This document shows, one piece after another, positions 25,401 to 37,467 of a DNA stretch of 64,000 bases. Positions within the stretch are counted from its first letter, which is position 1. Every line of letters starts with the position of its first letter. The position numbers and the translations under genes are program-made. Origin of the DNA: Carnegiea gigantea (Eukaryota > Streptophyta > Magnoliopsida > Caryophyllales > Cactaceae); assembly GCA_029747015.1 (NCBI GenBank), contig JAKOGI010000813.1, positions 144,501 through 208,500 on the forward strand. The letters are read 5' to 3'. The notes under the pieces were generated by a model, which worked only from the letters and a program-made list of their open reading frames with translations, was not told the origin of the DNA and did no database searches.

Positions 25401-26159
25401 TTTAAATTTTTTTCACATGTAAAGTGGGTTTTAAGTAGTTTAACTTTAAATGATGTTGTAGATTACTGAAATGGTTAACCCATTCATAACCTATCATTCG
25501 TCCCACAACTATCCCCATTTTGCCAAGGGCATGACACGATTCAACGAACACTAACGTTAACCCATGGTTACAAGACAGGTTGGTCTAATCTACCTCATTT
25601 CCATCTCTAATGGGAACTTGGAGGGAGAGATGGGGGAGGGAGATAGGAATAGTAAACCATAAATCTACAAAATAAGTACCTAATTGTTTATAAGTTTTGG
25701 ATTTAAAAAAAACGAAAAGGAACGTGGCTGGCGATGTTAGCACACAATTTAGTGCCAAATTTGTTCTCACTTTTTAAAGTATGCAACCTTATTAACGCCA
25801 TATGGCTTCATATTCAAATTAATGACAAGATGAAGACAAGAAGTATGGAATTGGACTTCTTTATGGTAGATGTACCCTTAGCCTATAGTGTAATCATATG
25901 ACACCCGACCTTACACAAGGTTAGGCTCATTATCGTCTAATACCTTTTGCTCACAGAATATTAGTTTGACGATGGTGTCATAGGTAAACTCTGCAGAGAT
26001 TAGAAGACAGCATGAGAATGCTACTTTGTGAGCATTAAAGCTCTAATAGAAGAGTAAGAAGGTGCCAAGAGGGCCAATGATGACTATAGAGAAAAAAAAA
26101 TCAAAGATTGAGCAGCTAATTAAGCGACTGAAAAAACTCATAACATATCTCACTGTAAC
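22411..26159. other. No identifiable gene
   Basis: AT-rich DNA. The open frames at 24114-24567 (+) lie in a pyrimidine-rich tract and encode only Leu/Ser/Phe-rich sequence. A perfect 8-bp stem with 3-base loop occurs at 24586-24604 (GGGCTTGA, TTA, TCAAGCCC). No transposon ends could be defined. Confidence 0.5.
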
Positions 26160-27372
26160 TAGGGACCATGATAGAGCTTGCTTAGATCCCTCTAATGATA
26201 TCCAGTTGATAACTTTATAGGACACTGACTCGAGGGCACCGTCAAGGTTGGTAATGAAAAGGAAGTCAAATTAAAGACTCACTTATCAAACTCAAAAGGG
26301 AATACAAAATCATTTTGGCCTTTGGCCTAGACAAGATGCTAGGCCTTAGCCCAAAAAATCATGTACCACACGCTTAATATATAGACCCATCCTACAAATA
26401 AGTCATCCAAAAGAGGAGAAACTTAGAGGCAAATCGAAGCGCTGTTATGGCTGAGGAAGTCCAAAAGTTGCTATAAGTTGGATTCATCAAAGAATGTAAA
26501 TATCATGAGTCAACAACCAAAATGGTTTGGCTCAAAAAGGGGAAATGAGACATGGCGTGGACTTCATTGACTTTAACAAGACTTATCCAAAAGACAGCTA
26601 TTCTCTACTCAAGATTGACAGGCTCATCGACACTACCATTAGATATGCTTTCTCATGCTTCATTGATGCCTTCCCATGATACCATCAAATACCTATTGGC
26701 AAGGGCGACCAAAAAAAAAAACGATCATCACTGACCTAGAGCTCTTTTTCTATAATGTCATGCCTTTTGACCTCAGAAATGCTAGCGTTACCTATCAATG
26801 TTTGGTAAACGAACTTTAATTTACTTATTGGTAAAAACATAAAAGTCTGTATCAATGACATGATCATCAACAACAACCAAAACAATGACCATAAAAGGGG
26901 ACTTCGAAGAAACTTTCAAGGCCCTTGACACTACGGTATAAAGCTTTACCATAAAAAAAAATGCGTGGTTAAAGTTAGGTCTAGCAAATTCTTGGGTTTC
27001 AAGGCCAATAAAAGAGGTATTCAGGCTAACCTTGACAAAGTTCAACACGTTCTTAATGTGAAGTCCCTACGAACCGTAAAAGAAGTTTAAAAATTCACCA
27101 TATATGTCGCTACCCTTAGAAGATTCATGTTAAGGTCTGCAGATAAATGTTAACCCTTCTTCAAAGTGCTCGAGAAGGGAGCAAATCTTAAATGAAATGA
27201 TGAAGCCGAGAAAGCCTTCACTAACCTTAAAGCTTACTTGTCACAATTACAAAAAACCATAAGTCTAGCCCAATGCGAGCCTTTACTTGTATGATTGGTA
27301 GTCTCAAACCATGCGGTTAGCATAGTTCTTCTTGTGAAGTAGGAGAAGGAACAGATCCCAATGCATTATTTG
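26160..27372 (+). pseudogene. Tat-type Ty3/gypsy RT, decayed (left piece)
   Basis: The reverse transcriptase part of an old Tat-lineage element. Readable blocks include IQLITL and DTDSRAPSRL near 26200-26240, KREYKIILAFGLDKMLGLSP near 26295-26350, VIQKRRNLEANRSAVMAEEV near 26407-26466, GFIKECKYHES near 26480, the former catalytic region CINDMII near 26850 (where YVDD is expected), and LRTVKEV with TLRRFMLRSADKC and FFKVLEKG near 27070-27180. It stops at 27372, where an Athila-type LTR begins. The rest of this element is at about 48480 and at 59048. Confidence 0.78.
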
Positions 27373-28090
27373 TGTTATTAATCAACCCGATACATCATTT
27401 CATACCCTTCTATTTCCTAATATTTGCTCCAAAATAAATTATTAAATTAGGATTCTAACAGATTTTTATTTTATTTTGTAGGAGTTGTATAATGTTGAAA
27501 TGGGCTCAGCTCCATCCCTCTAGACCGGCCTGCCCCACTCTTCTTTTCCTTGGCTCGCCACGAAGCCCAGCCCTCTTCCCTTCTTAACTGGCATGTGCAA
27601 CACTCGTGACCTAGTCTTTCCCAGCTCCCTCTCTCTCTCACTTAGCCTAGGCCAATCTATCCTCTTTCCCTAAGCGTGCTCCTCAGTGCTTTTTTCCCTT
27701 TCTCATCTTTAGTGTGGGCTGGCACAGACTTCTACCTAGACTAACCTATACTCTCTCACTTAAAACTCACATGTCTGGCACATGGTCACCAGTGCTACCC
27801 CTCTTCTTCTTCTTCTTTTCCCCATTGCTGCCTGAACCACGAACCTAGAAGACCCTGAAATGGGGCAGCTCCTTCATCTTCCTCCCCATCTGTTACTCTT
27901 TCTCTCGTCCTTATTTATTACTCCATCATGGCCATCATCAAGTCAGTAGTTACAAGTATTGGACAAGAGTTAATTGGAGATTCATGAAAGCAATCAAGAA
28001 GGGCAGTTTGGAGGCTACTAAAATGAGGAGCAGCAAGCAGAGAATATAGAGTAGAGCAGGAGTAGCATAGAATAGGGTTTTTTTTTTTTT
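27373..28090 (+). repeat. 5' LTR of the old Athila (approximate)
   Basis: It begins TGTTATTAATCAACCC. It aligns loosely with 36706-37467: TTAGGATTCTAACAG versus TTAGGATTTTAATGC, TTTTATTTTATTTTGTAGGA versus TTTTATTTATTTTATAGGAA, and TTACAAGTATTGG versus TTACAAGTGTTGG. The LTR type differs from that of the young Athila. No convincing primer site was found after it, so the right end is uncertain. Confidence 0.5.
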
Positions 28091-28617
28091 TAAGTTCTAG
28101 CTCTTCGGTCCTTCTTGGCTAAAAATAATGCCGTGAATAGTGCATAGTGCAGTGCAGGCAAAATTGAATGGGAAAAACTACGCAGGTCTTTCTGAATTTC
28201 AAAATCTATTTCGATTTTTCTTGGCTAATCTCATATTAATTTTGACATGTTGATATTTTTAGTAGATGATTAGGGATTTTTATACTCAAGGAGAATTTTT
28301 GTGGAATTTTTAGGAATTTCTAAAACTTTCAGCAATTTTTCAAAATAATTTTTTGTTTGATTTTTCTGCATTATTCTGGGACAGAAAAATTTTAAAAAAC
28401 AATTTCATGTTCTTTGTGGTTGTGCTAAATTTTCTATATAAACCATTTTAAATTTGGAGTTTGATTTTTCGTTTGTTTTTGTTTTTAGCTTTTGCTTGTT
28501 TAGCTTTTAGTTTATTTTCTGTTTTGTTCTAATTTATTTTGTGTTTTTGTTTTTGTGTGGAAAACAAATCCTAAAAAAATTTTAAAAAAATAAAAATACT
28601 AAAAATAATTTTGTAGG
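28091..28617 (+). other. Leader of the old Athila
   Basis: Non-coding, with many A and T runs, like the corresponding 57083-57892 leader of the young copy. Ends shortly before the gag start region. Confidence 0.45.
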
Positions 28618-29916
28618 CATGGGTGTTGCATGCTGGTCGGGTTAGAGAGCCTGAAAGTATAAGACCTATTAGGATTGGATCCTGAACTGGAAGCTGAACC
28701 TAAACCCAAGACTAAACTTGAACTTTGCCATCATGATTTAATTTGCTTGACCTAGGACCAAATGTGAGCTTTGAGTTGAGGTCTCATTACCTTCAAATGC
28801 TCTCTAAATTTACTTGTTTAAAGGATGCAGATTTGTTTTCGGGGGAATTTTAAGAAGTATATCCCATGTTGCATTTTCCTAGTATTTTTGTTGATGTGGT
28901 GAGATTGAAGTTAAATCCTTTTGCTTTGAAAGAATATGCTAAACAATAGATGTATGGCTTGGCGGATAATTCTGTTTCTTCTTGGGATGACTTTGTTAGG
29001 TTGTTCATGAGAAAATATTTTCCTAATGCTAAGACAGTAAAGCTAAGGAATGAAATTAATCAATTTATTCAACTAGGAGTGGGGAATCATTTTAAAAAAA
29101 CTTAGACAGGTTTAAGAATTCACTGACCTCCTGTCCCCATCATGGTTTAGACCAGGCGCATTTATCCTAAAATTTTTATGAATAACTTGACCAACAAACC
29201 AAAATAATGTTAGGGTCCACAGGTTAGGGTGACTTTCGTTCTAAGAGCATCACTTCTACTTGGGAATTTCTAGATGACTTAGCTAAGAAGACTATGTAGT
29301 GGGAAACTGCTACAGATGACAATCTAAGTTCTATGTTTGCTAAGGGTGGAATGCATTCTGTTTTTGATGTGAGTCACATAGAGCTTATGATTGCAATCTT
29401 AGAAAACATGTTAATGGAGTTATCTATCTAGGCTCCACAAACTTCTCAGACCTCTATGGCATCTTATTCTCACTGTCAGGCTTTACATCATACATTGAGC
29501 ACATGTCCTTATTTTGCTCATAAGTTATCTGCTGGACACAAGCAAGTGAGTATGCTTTATGAAAGGGCCAAGAATAACCCGTTCTCCCCTTACTATAATC
29601 CAAGGTGGAGAAATCACCCTACCTCTTCATGGAGTAGCGAACCAAATGTTACAATCCCTAACTCTTAGTCTGGATTGTTTCCTGGAAACAAGTCTCAGCC
29701 TATCTCATCCTTCTAACTCTTATCAGAGACTAACTTTCCAAGGTGTTCGTAAGAGACCTAAGCCTCCACCTCCTATTGCCTAGGTTTAACCTCCCCCTAT
29801 TTACACTGATATGAACGCGATTGAGAGGAGAATTATTAATAATGTGAATAGGATGATTAATGCCAATATGGGAAAAATTATGACAACGATGACTGAGCAT
29901 TTTTCCCAATTAGCAT
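28618..29916 (+). pseudogene. Old Athila gag, decayed
   Basis: Homologous to the gag of the young copy at 57082-55480. Shared blocks: a start region with ATGCTGGTCGGGTTAGAGAG, RKYFPNAKTVKLRNEINQF near 29010-29070 (identical), LRRN-type spacer, then SYSHCQALHHTLSTCPYFAH and ERAKNNPFSPYYNPRWRNHP at 29456-29620. It ends near MTTMTEHFSQLA, just before a Tekay-like LTR begins at 29917. A TAG at 29429-29431 falls at exactly the alignment position of the TAA that interrupts the young copy. Confidence 0.82.
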
Positions 29917-30128
29917 TGTAATATCCCGACCCTAACCCAAATTTATTTAAATCATCTTTGTTTTTGTGGTTATTTATTTAACCAAATCATGTTTATCAAT
30001 TCAAATACACCTAATTTATTTACTTAGCAAATTGTAATTTTGGGTCCCACTTTGCATTTCTGGTTTCAATTATCGTAAAATTTCAAGTGAATCAATAGTA
30101 GACCCCTATAATTATAATTTAAGAATTC

Positions 30129-30206
30129 ATTGTTATTATTATTATTTTTTTAATTATTATTGTTATTATTATTGCTGCTACTACTACTACTACTATTATT
30201 TTTATA
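30129..30206. repeat. ATT/ACT-rich trinucleotide microsatellite
   Basis: Runs of TTA/ATT with an internal (CTA)-type stretch, at the same place in the LTR as the larger arrays at 40437-40551 and 47199-47285. Confidence 0.85.
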
Positions 30207-30425
30207 ACTTTGCAAAAATTTAATTTCCAGCTATAAAAATTTAATCGTATACGGTTTACTTCCCCGCCCGGGCCCCAAACCGTACAAGCCAATCATAATC
30301 TAACAAACTTGCTTGACTAACCTAGCTAATTACCATGATTTAAATCCAACCATGGTTAACAAAAAGTCACTTTATGGGTGAATAAAATCAGCTAAGTAAA
30401 TTTTTCATTCATTTCTAACCAAGTA

Positions 30426-30456
30426 AACACACACACACACACACACACGCACACCC
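30426..30456. repeat. (AC)n microsatellite
   Basis: About 14 AC units with one ACGC interruption. Confidence 0.9.
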
Positions 30457-32128
30457 ATCTTCATCTTTTCTCTCTCAACCCCACTGCCAGCCCCCCTGCA
30501 GATTGCTACTATTTGCTACTGTTCTGGCCAGCTAGAGGTAGCCTCCGACCACCACAACCACCACCAACCATCTCCCACACCTCACACCACATACATCTCT
30601 TGCTTCTAAGCATCAAAGTGAGTAAACCCTAACTTGATCTTGAGGTATTTTTGGTCTATGATTGTTTTAGTTATAATTCAAGCTCATGAGATCAAAGTAG
30701 ATGTTATCATGTGAATTTTATTGATTTTGGGGATATTGATCATAGTGGGTTTGAGCTTGAAGCATGTTAAAGTTAGGGTTTTGTTATGATCAAGTTAGCT
30801 TAAGTCAAGTAATGAATTTCTATTGTTTGTATATGATTTTGTAATCTTTAGTCTTATTGATGATTATGATGATGTTTTTGGTGATTTGGAATGATTTCAA
30901 GTGAGGATTTATGGGAAAAAAAGAGGAGAAAGCAAAAACAGGAGACTTGGAAATGGTAGAAAATCGAGGTGACTTTGAGATTAAACTGATAATGATCAGC
31001 CTACGGAAAAATTATATTTTTGGTGGGTAGATATGTTAGTGTGTTAGCTTTAAAATTCCTTTTGAATCACCTTAATCTGAGTTCTATGGACAAAGTTATG
31101 GTCGTTTTACGAGAACTGTGCAGGTTATAGATCAAAGCTAACACACTTCTGTTCTACCCCCATTTTTGGAACACTATTGTGGGAATCATATTTTTTGTTG
31201 TAAATGAATTTTTTTGGGAATTCTTAATCTTTCTACATTGGGATTTTAGGTCTCCATTTGAGGTCAATGGTGAAAGTTATGAATTTTGGAAGTGAACTGA
31301 CTTGCTTTGGTGTAAATTGGGCTATTATTGCAATTTCTGTGCAGCGTATACTTGGAGAAAATTTTTGAAAATTTTACAATAGATTGTCCATATTATTTTA
31401 GGGTTTCCTATAAGATTTTATGAATTTGGTTGAGTATTTAGAGTTTGGTGATTTTTGGAAGCATTTTGAGTAATTATGTAAAGAGCAATAATAAAGATTG
31501 AGTGGGATTGATCATGCACTCATTTTGTATATTTTGGGCCAAGCAAGGTCATTTAAGGGGAAAATGAATGTTTGTGGCTTCTATTAGAGTTTTCAGCTTG
31601 ACTTATGAGAGAAAAGAAGAAAAACATGCATTTGGGAGCTTAATTATGGGTTTTGAATCACTTATGGATATGACAAAGAATGTACCAAGGTTGGAGAGTT
31701 CAATAACTTTCATTGGGATCAATAATCTATTTGGAGTGAAAAACTATATTTAATGGACTTGTGAATGAAATATGGAAAGTTGGGAGAATTTGTGACTCAA
31801 AAACTATATTTATCAGACCAAGTTATTGCAGTTTATGCTATTTTGAACTAAGATATATCTCTCTTGGCCTCAAACATCTATTACTTACTCAATTCAGAAT
31901 GTATCAAATATATTTATCAAGCTAATATGCTGTACTTGCTGCTATCTTAAACCAAGCTATACATCTACGAGCCTTAAACCCATATCAGCAACCTATTTCA
32001 GAAAAGGCCAAAACCACTCTCCCATTTGCCAACATCAAGCCCTTTTCCTTTGTAATTTCATTTATCTCATTGTGGCCTATCTTACTTTCATTTACTTTAT
32101 ATCGAATTTAATTACTTTCATTAATTAC

Positions 32129-34790
32129 TTTAGGGTATATCAAGAGGATTAGTCCCTCAATTGTGGAATATAGAATCCATTTGGAAGATAATGCTAAGTC
32201 GTACAGAAATCGTTAAAGGTTTTGAAGTCGACATTACAGGAACTAGTTAGGAGAGAGATGCTTGAGTGGTTAGACTATGGGGTTATTTATCCCATTTTTA
32301 ATAGTGTGTGGGTTAGTCCTATTTAAGTTGTTCCTGAGAAGAATGGTATTATCATAGTTAGGAACGATAAGATTGAGTTAGTCCCCACTCAAGTCTAACT
32401 AGGTTGCGTGTTTGTATTAACCATAGTAAATTAAATGCTGTTACTAGGAAAGACCATTTTCTCCTTTCCCTTTCTTAACAAGATGCTAGACAGGTTGGCT
32501 AGGCATTCTTGTTATTGCTATTTTGATTGATATTCCGAATATAACCATGTCTCTACTTCCCCTGTGTAATGCTCCTGCTACCTTTCAGTGGTGCATGATT
32601 TCTATTTTCTCAAATTTAATTGGACAGTGCATGGAAATTTTCATGGATAACTTCTCTATGTTTGGGTCTTCATTTGACGATTATTTACCTAATCTAGTAA
32701 AGTGCTACAAAGTTATAGGGACAAAAATCTGACTTTAAACTGAGAGAAACGTCATTTCATCGTGAAAAAGGAGATTTTTTTAAAGCCAGTTATTTCTCGA
32801 GATAGAATTGAAGTACATAAGACTAAGACTAATTTAATTGTTAATCTTTCCCTCCAACTTATGTGAAAGATGTGAGGCCTTTTCTTAGACATGCTGGCTT
32901 ATATCGTCATTTTATTAAGGACTTTGGTAAGATAGCTAAACCTTTTACCAACCTTTTAGGTAAGGATGAGCCATTTCACTTTGCTAAGGAGTGTCATGTG
33001 GCAATTGCTAAGCTAAAGGTAGCCTTAACCTTTGCTCCTGCTCTTCATCCTCCTATTTGGGGAGAGCCTTTTGAGATCATGTGTGATGCATCTGATTATG
33101 CTATTGGGGTGGTTTTAGGGCAACGTGTTGATAAGAAGCCTCAAGTGATTTATTATTCTAGTCACACTTTGAATGATGCCCAACTAAATTACACTGCCAC
33201 TAAGAAAGAATTTTTGGCTGTGATCTTTGATATTGAAAAGTTTATACCATACTTGATTGCGTCTGATGTGATTGTTTATACTAATCACTTAACTCTTAAG
33301 CACCTTTTTTTTTTGAAAAGGATACTAAGCCTAGAGTTGTAAGGTGGCTCTTGGTTCTACATTGATTTGATTGTGATACTAGGGATAAGAAACATTTTTA
33401 GAACCTAGGTAATAACCATTTGTCTAAGATTCACTATGTTAAAGAGCATGAGTCTAGCATTACTAAATGCTTCCCTAATGAGGAATTGTATGCAATCCAT
33501 CCTGACACTAGGTATGCTGACATTATAAATTATCTATTGTCTAATAGGATTCCTACGGGCTACACTAAGAATGAGAGAGAATGATTTTCTAACCTTATAA
33601 AATTCTTTATTCGGGATAACCTTCTGTAAATATTGTTCTAACCAAGTTTTTAGAACGTGCATTCTCGACCATGAGGTTAGGAGCATCCTTTCATTCTGTT
33701 ATGACCAAGCAAGTAGGGTATTTCAGTGGGAGAAAGACAGCAGCCAAAGTTCTTCAATGTGATTCCTATTGGCCTACATTGTTTAGGGATACTTTTGGGT
33801 ATTGGAAGAGTTATCCTAGGTGCTAATAACTGGGTAGGATTAGTGGGAGAGACGTGATGCCACTTAATCCCATAATTGTGGTGAAGAGTTTTGATCTATA
33901 AGGTGTAAATTTTGTGGGACCATTTCCATCTTCTTTTTAGGAATGAGTGCATTTTGTTTGCTGTGGACTATGTTTTAAAGTGGATAGAAGACATACCGGC
34001 TAGGACCAACGATGTTAAAGTGGTTATGAAGTTTCTTAATGAGAACATTTTTGCTAGATTTGGCATGCCCTGAGCTATCATTAGTGAGTAGGGTACCTGC
34101 TTTACTAATAAACCTTTTGATGCCTTGTTGAGGAGGTACTCTATGGTCCGCATACTTACTACTCCCTATCATCCCTAGACTAGTGACGAGGTTGAAGTGT
34201 CCACTAGGTAGATTAAGTAGATTTTAGAGAAAACTATGAGTAAGAATAGAAAAGATAGGGCTGACAAGCTTGTAGATGCTTTATGGGCTTATAGGACAAC
34301 TTTCTAGACTCCCTCACATATGTCACCTTAAAGGGCTTTCTATGATAAGTTTTGCCAACTCCCTAGTGAGATTGAGCGCAGAGCTGGTTGGGTTATTAAG
34401 ATGTTGAATTATGACTTAACCACAGCCAGTGAAGAGAGAAGGCTGCATTGGATTTAGCTTGAGCAGATAAGGTTTGAGGATATAAGAGTGTTATGTCTTA
34501 CAAGGAGAGGGCTAAGTGCTTCTATGACAGACATATGTTTAGGAAAGAGTTTTCCCTAAGAATGAAAGTGCTTTTGTATGACTGTAAGCTCTACCCTTTT
34601 CCAAAGAAATTGAGGTCTCACTACATATGTCGCTATGTTGTTTTACTTGTTTTCCCTATGATGTAGTTGAGACACAGGTCCTGAGAGTGGTGCCAAGTTT
34701 AAAGTGAATTGCTAGAAGTTGAAACAGTTTTCGGAGCTGCCAAGCATAGAAGATGTGGAGTGTTTAATACTCTGTGATCCGATTTCTAGT
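32129..34790 (+). pseudogene. Old Athila pol (RT, RNase H, integrase), decayed
   Basis: Order matches the young copy. It starts at GGTATATCAAGAGGATTAGT (IKRISPSIVEYRIHLEDNA). [14 protein letters not shown] and IFMDNFSMFGSSFDD near 32545-32680, where the second catalytic Asp of FMDD has become Asn. RNase H in a 159-codon open stretch at 32863-33342: [48 protein letters not shown]. Integrase zinc finger and core from about 33690 with WPTLFRDTF, YVLKWIEDIPARTNDV, and an end near 34790. Stops occur throughout. Confidence 0.85.
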
Positions 34791-36705
34791 GGGTGATGTG
34801 CTTCTGAGTTAGTTAGGGTGTATCCAGCACCCGACTTGGTTTGATTGAGATTTCTTTCCTTTCTTTCTGTTTTTTCTGATTTTTCTTTTATTTTCTTTTA
34901 GAATATTTGGGTGCCTTCTTTTTTACTCCTCTTTTGAGCATACGCCTATACATTTAAGCGTTAGAGCCTTTTTTTTTCCTTTTGCGTCTTCTTCTTCTTT
35001 TTGTATTTTTGTTTTTCTTTTTGGTTTTTATTTTCTTATTTATTTCTCATTTTACTTCCAATAAGGACATTGTCTTATTTATGTCTGGGAGTGGGGAAAC
35101 TTTGTTTGAAAAATTTAGGAAAAAAAGGAACAAAATTTTACAAAATACAAAAAGATTTTCATTTTGTTTTGGGGAATAGATGTGCTATTTTGATTGACTG
35201 TGTTCAAAAGGACCTTAGTATTAGGTTGTATATAGATATGGTGTGCATGGTAGAACTTAGTCCAAAATGTGATCTCTATATACAATCCTATTCTCTGACA
35301 TTATTTTTAGAGTAAGCTTGACTTTGGTGGATTAACCCCTAGGATTTTGAGCCTTAAAGAATAATTTGTCATTTTTACTTTCACATTCTTCTTTCAAGCG
35401 TGTCTCTTCCATGATTACATCTCTAGAAGTTACTTTGATTGTCTTTGAAATCACATTTTACAGTAATATGATAGAGGCATTTATTTGCTTTTGTGAACCA
35501 TGTAAGCCAAGTTGTCTACTTGATTTGAATGTTCTACTCTTTACTAACCCTTTGAGCCTTAACTATTTTCATTTGATGTGAATCTTCATTCCATGTCTTG
35601 GCTTAGACACATTTCGTATACCTTAGCTAAAATTAGTAGAGCAATACTTCAATATTTGATGGGTAGCTTTCAGGCGTTGATATAATTGGTGGTTGATTTT
35701 GGATCTTTTAGTGTGGTAAGGGGATGCATCGTTGTGACCATTTGGAAATTGAGCTGTATTATTTTGTTACAAACTATTCATTCATTCTTCTTTCAAGAAG
35801 GAAAAGAATAAAAAAGAGATGCAAAAGTGAAGAAAGAACGAAAAGTTCCCAAGAAAAAAAATCGAAAAAAAATCTCGATGAAAAGAAAGATTGTTTGAAT
35901 AAGATTATTTGGCGTGAATGCATGATTGTTGTCATATGCATTTCCAATTGTTGTTTTTAAAGGCTGCATTCTTTGATTGTCATAAGTTTAGGGGGAGTAT
36001 ATGGTATAGTTGGTGCAAGTGCTGGTTGCCCATTAGCTATTTGACTTTAGCTCCTCATTCCCTAAATCGATTTTCCCTCTCCTAACCTTTTACCCTTAGC
36101 CCCATCACAACCTTGTCAAATCCTCCCAATTATCATCTTGCATTGTGCATTTGAGTGGTGGAGAATTCGAAATACCAGCACGCCTATGGCAGGTTGTATG
36201 ATTGCAAGGTGAATTAAGTGAACATTGTGATATTTTAAACACATGAGCAGGAGTGTTCCACAGTCCTAAAGTGAGGTTTTGCCAGTTGGGCCCGTAGATA
36301 ATTCTGAAGTGGAGTGAAAGATTATGTGCAGATGTCATCAGTATGGATGGAGAATTTCTTGATCTATACATTGTGTTCAAATGTGATGTAATGCTTAGGA
36401 TAGTTGAGGATGTGATTGGTTGGAATGTGTGTATATGTTTCCCTAGTGTTGTATATATACTTTAAGGAGAAAAAAATCTTTTTGATTTTGATTTTTGTTT
36501 ACTTTTATAGATTTTATTGGTATATTTTCCGCAAAACCTTACAAGACCTTACTCATCCACTAGGGGTAACCTAGTGGTTTAAAGGGCTTGTCGCAAAGAC
36601 TAAGTTCGATCATGATTCCTACGAAAGCGAATGAGGAGTTCGCTTTCTCTTTCTAGGATTTTTAGGTTCATTGTACTCGAGGATGTGCAAAATTTAGGTG
36701 CTGGG
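34791..36705 (+). other. 3' non-coding region of the old Athila
   Basis: No env-like ORF. Two blocks resemble the same region of the young copy in reverse complement: AAGGACATTGTCTTATTTAT plus GGGAGTGGGGAAAC near 35062-35100 (young 51320-51272), and ATCCACTAGGGGTAACCTAG with ATGATTCCTACGAAAGCGA near 36552-36635 (young 50440-50340). CTCGAGGATGTGC near 36677 corresponds to the CTCGAGGACGAGC that precedes the young 3' LTR. Confidence 0.65.
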
Positions 36706-37467
36706 TATTATTCAACCTGAAATTATGACATTTTGTACCCTATGTTATATAATATTCGCTCACAAATAAATGATTCAGTTAGGATTTTAATGCATTTTTA
36801 TTTATTTTATAGGAATTTCAAAAATTTGAAGAATGAATAAAATTTATTGGGAGGAAAAAATCAAAAAAATTAAGAAGAAGAAATTAGACCCGAAAATGTA
36901 TTGGACCAACGTAAGAGATCATGCTAATCATTCGTGTCCTGGCTCTCCCTGCCTGTCTTTTCTCCTCCCCCGTGCATGACATGCTCAGCACATGACTCTG
37001 GTTCCCTTCTTCCTCTTCCCAGTCTCCCTTCTCTGTTTCTCTCGTAGTTGTAGCCTTGATGTTGTCGATTCTTGCTTCACCCTCTTCCTAGCCTAACCCG
37101 AACCCAACTTTCCCCCCTTCTTTCACTTAATCATCACACACACCGCATATGATCTGCTACCTTCTTCTTCTCCCCTCTAATCCTTTCTCTCCCCTCTTCT
37201 TTCTTTTCCCAGAACAAAAAGTGGCCGGTCTTCTTGTCATTCTTTGCCAATTCCAAATCCTAGCCAAAAATCACCCCCTCCCTTCATTATTTGTGCACTT
37301 ATCCAATCACCCTTATCATTTCACCATTAACCCTCCTCGCTATTACCCTTCATTTTCATCATCATCATCAGTTCGACAATTACAAGTGTTGGCCAAATTT
37401 AATTCAGGATTAATTGGAGGCATGAAGAGTAGGGGGTGCCAATTTTCGGTTATAGGAAGAGTGTGGA
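36706..37467 (+). repeat. 3' LTR of the old Athila, first part
   Basis: Begins GTATTATTCAACCTG, aligned with TGTTATTAATCAACCC of the 5' LTR. It is broken at 37467 by the Tekay-like element and continues at 47644 with AGTCCATTAAAGTACC and GATAGGGTTT, the latter matching GAATAGGGTTT at 28070 in the 5' LTR. Confidence 0.55.
37463..37467. repeat. Target-site duplication GTGGA, left
   Basis: Repeated exactly at 47639-47643, just outside the other LTR. Confidence 0.88.

Larger units (their letters stand above)
29917..32128 (+). repeat. Tekay-like LTR, right end deleted
   Basis: It starts TGTAATATCCCGACCCTAACCC, matching the start of the minus-strand LTRs at 40905 and 47638 (TGTAATAACCGGACCCTAACC). 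Homology is obvious to about 32128: TTATGCTATTTTGAA, AGATATATCTCTCTTGGCCT, CAGAAAAGGCC and TTACTTTATATC are shared with 38480-38790 in reverse complement. The last third of the LTR is missing, and Athila pol sequence resumes immediately, so a deletion removed both the LTR end and about 1.5 kb of Athila gag-protease. Confidence 0.82.

Noticed and set aside
30426..30456. Short AC repeat considered as a CRISPR-like or satellite array
   Set aside because: It is a simple dinucleotide microsatellite; no spaced repeats exist anywhere in the window.
34982..35315. Phe-rich frames that might suggest a membrane or env-like protein
   Set aside because: They are T-rich non-coding sequence matching the non-coding 3' region of the young Athila.
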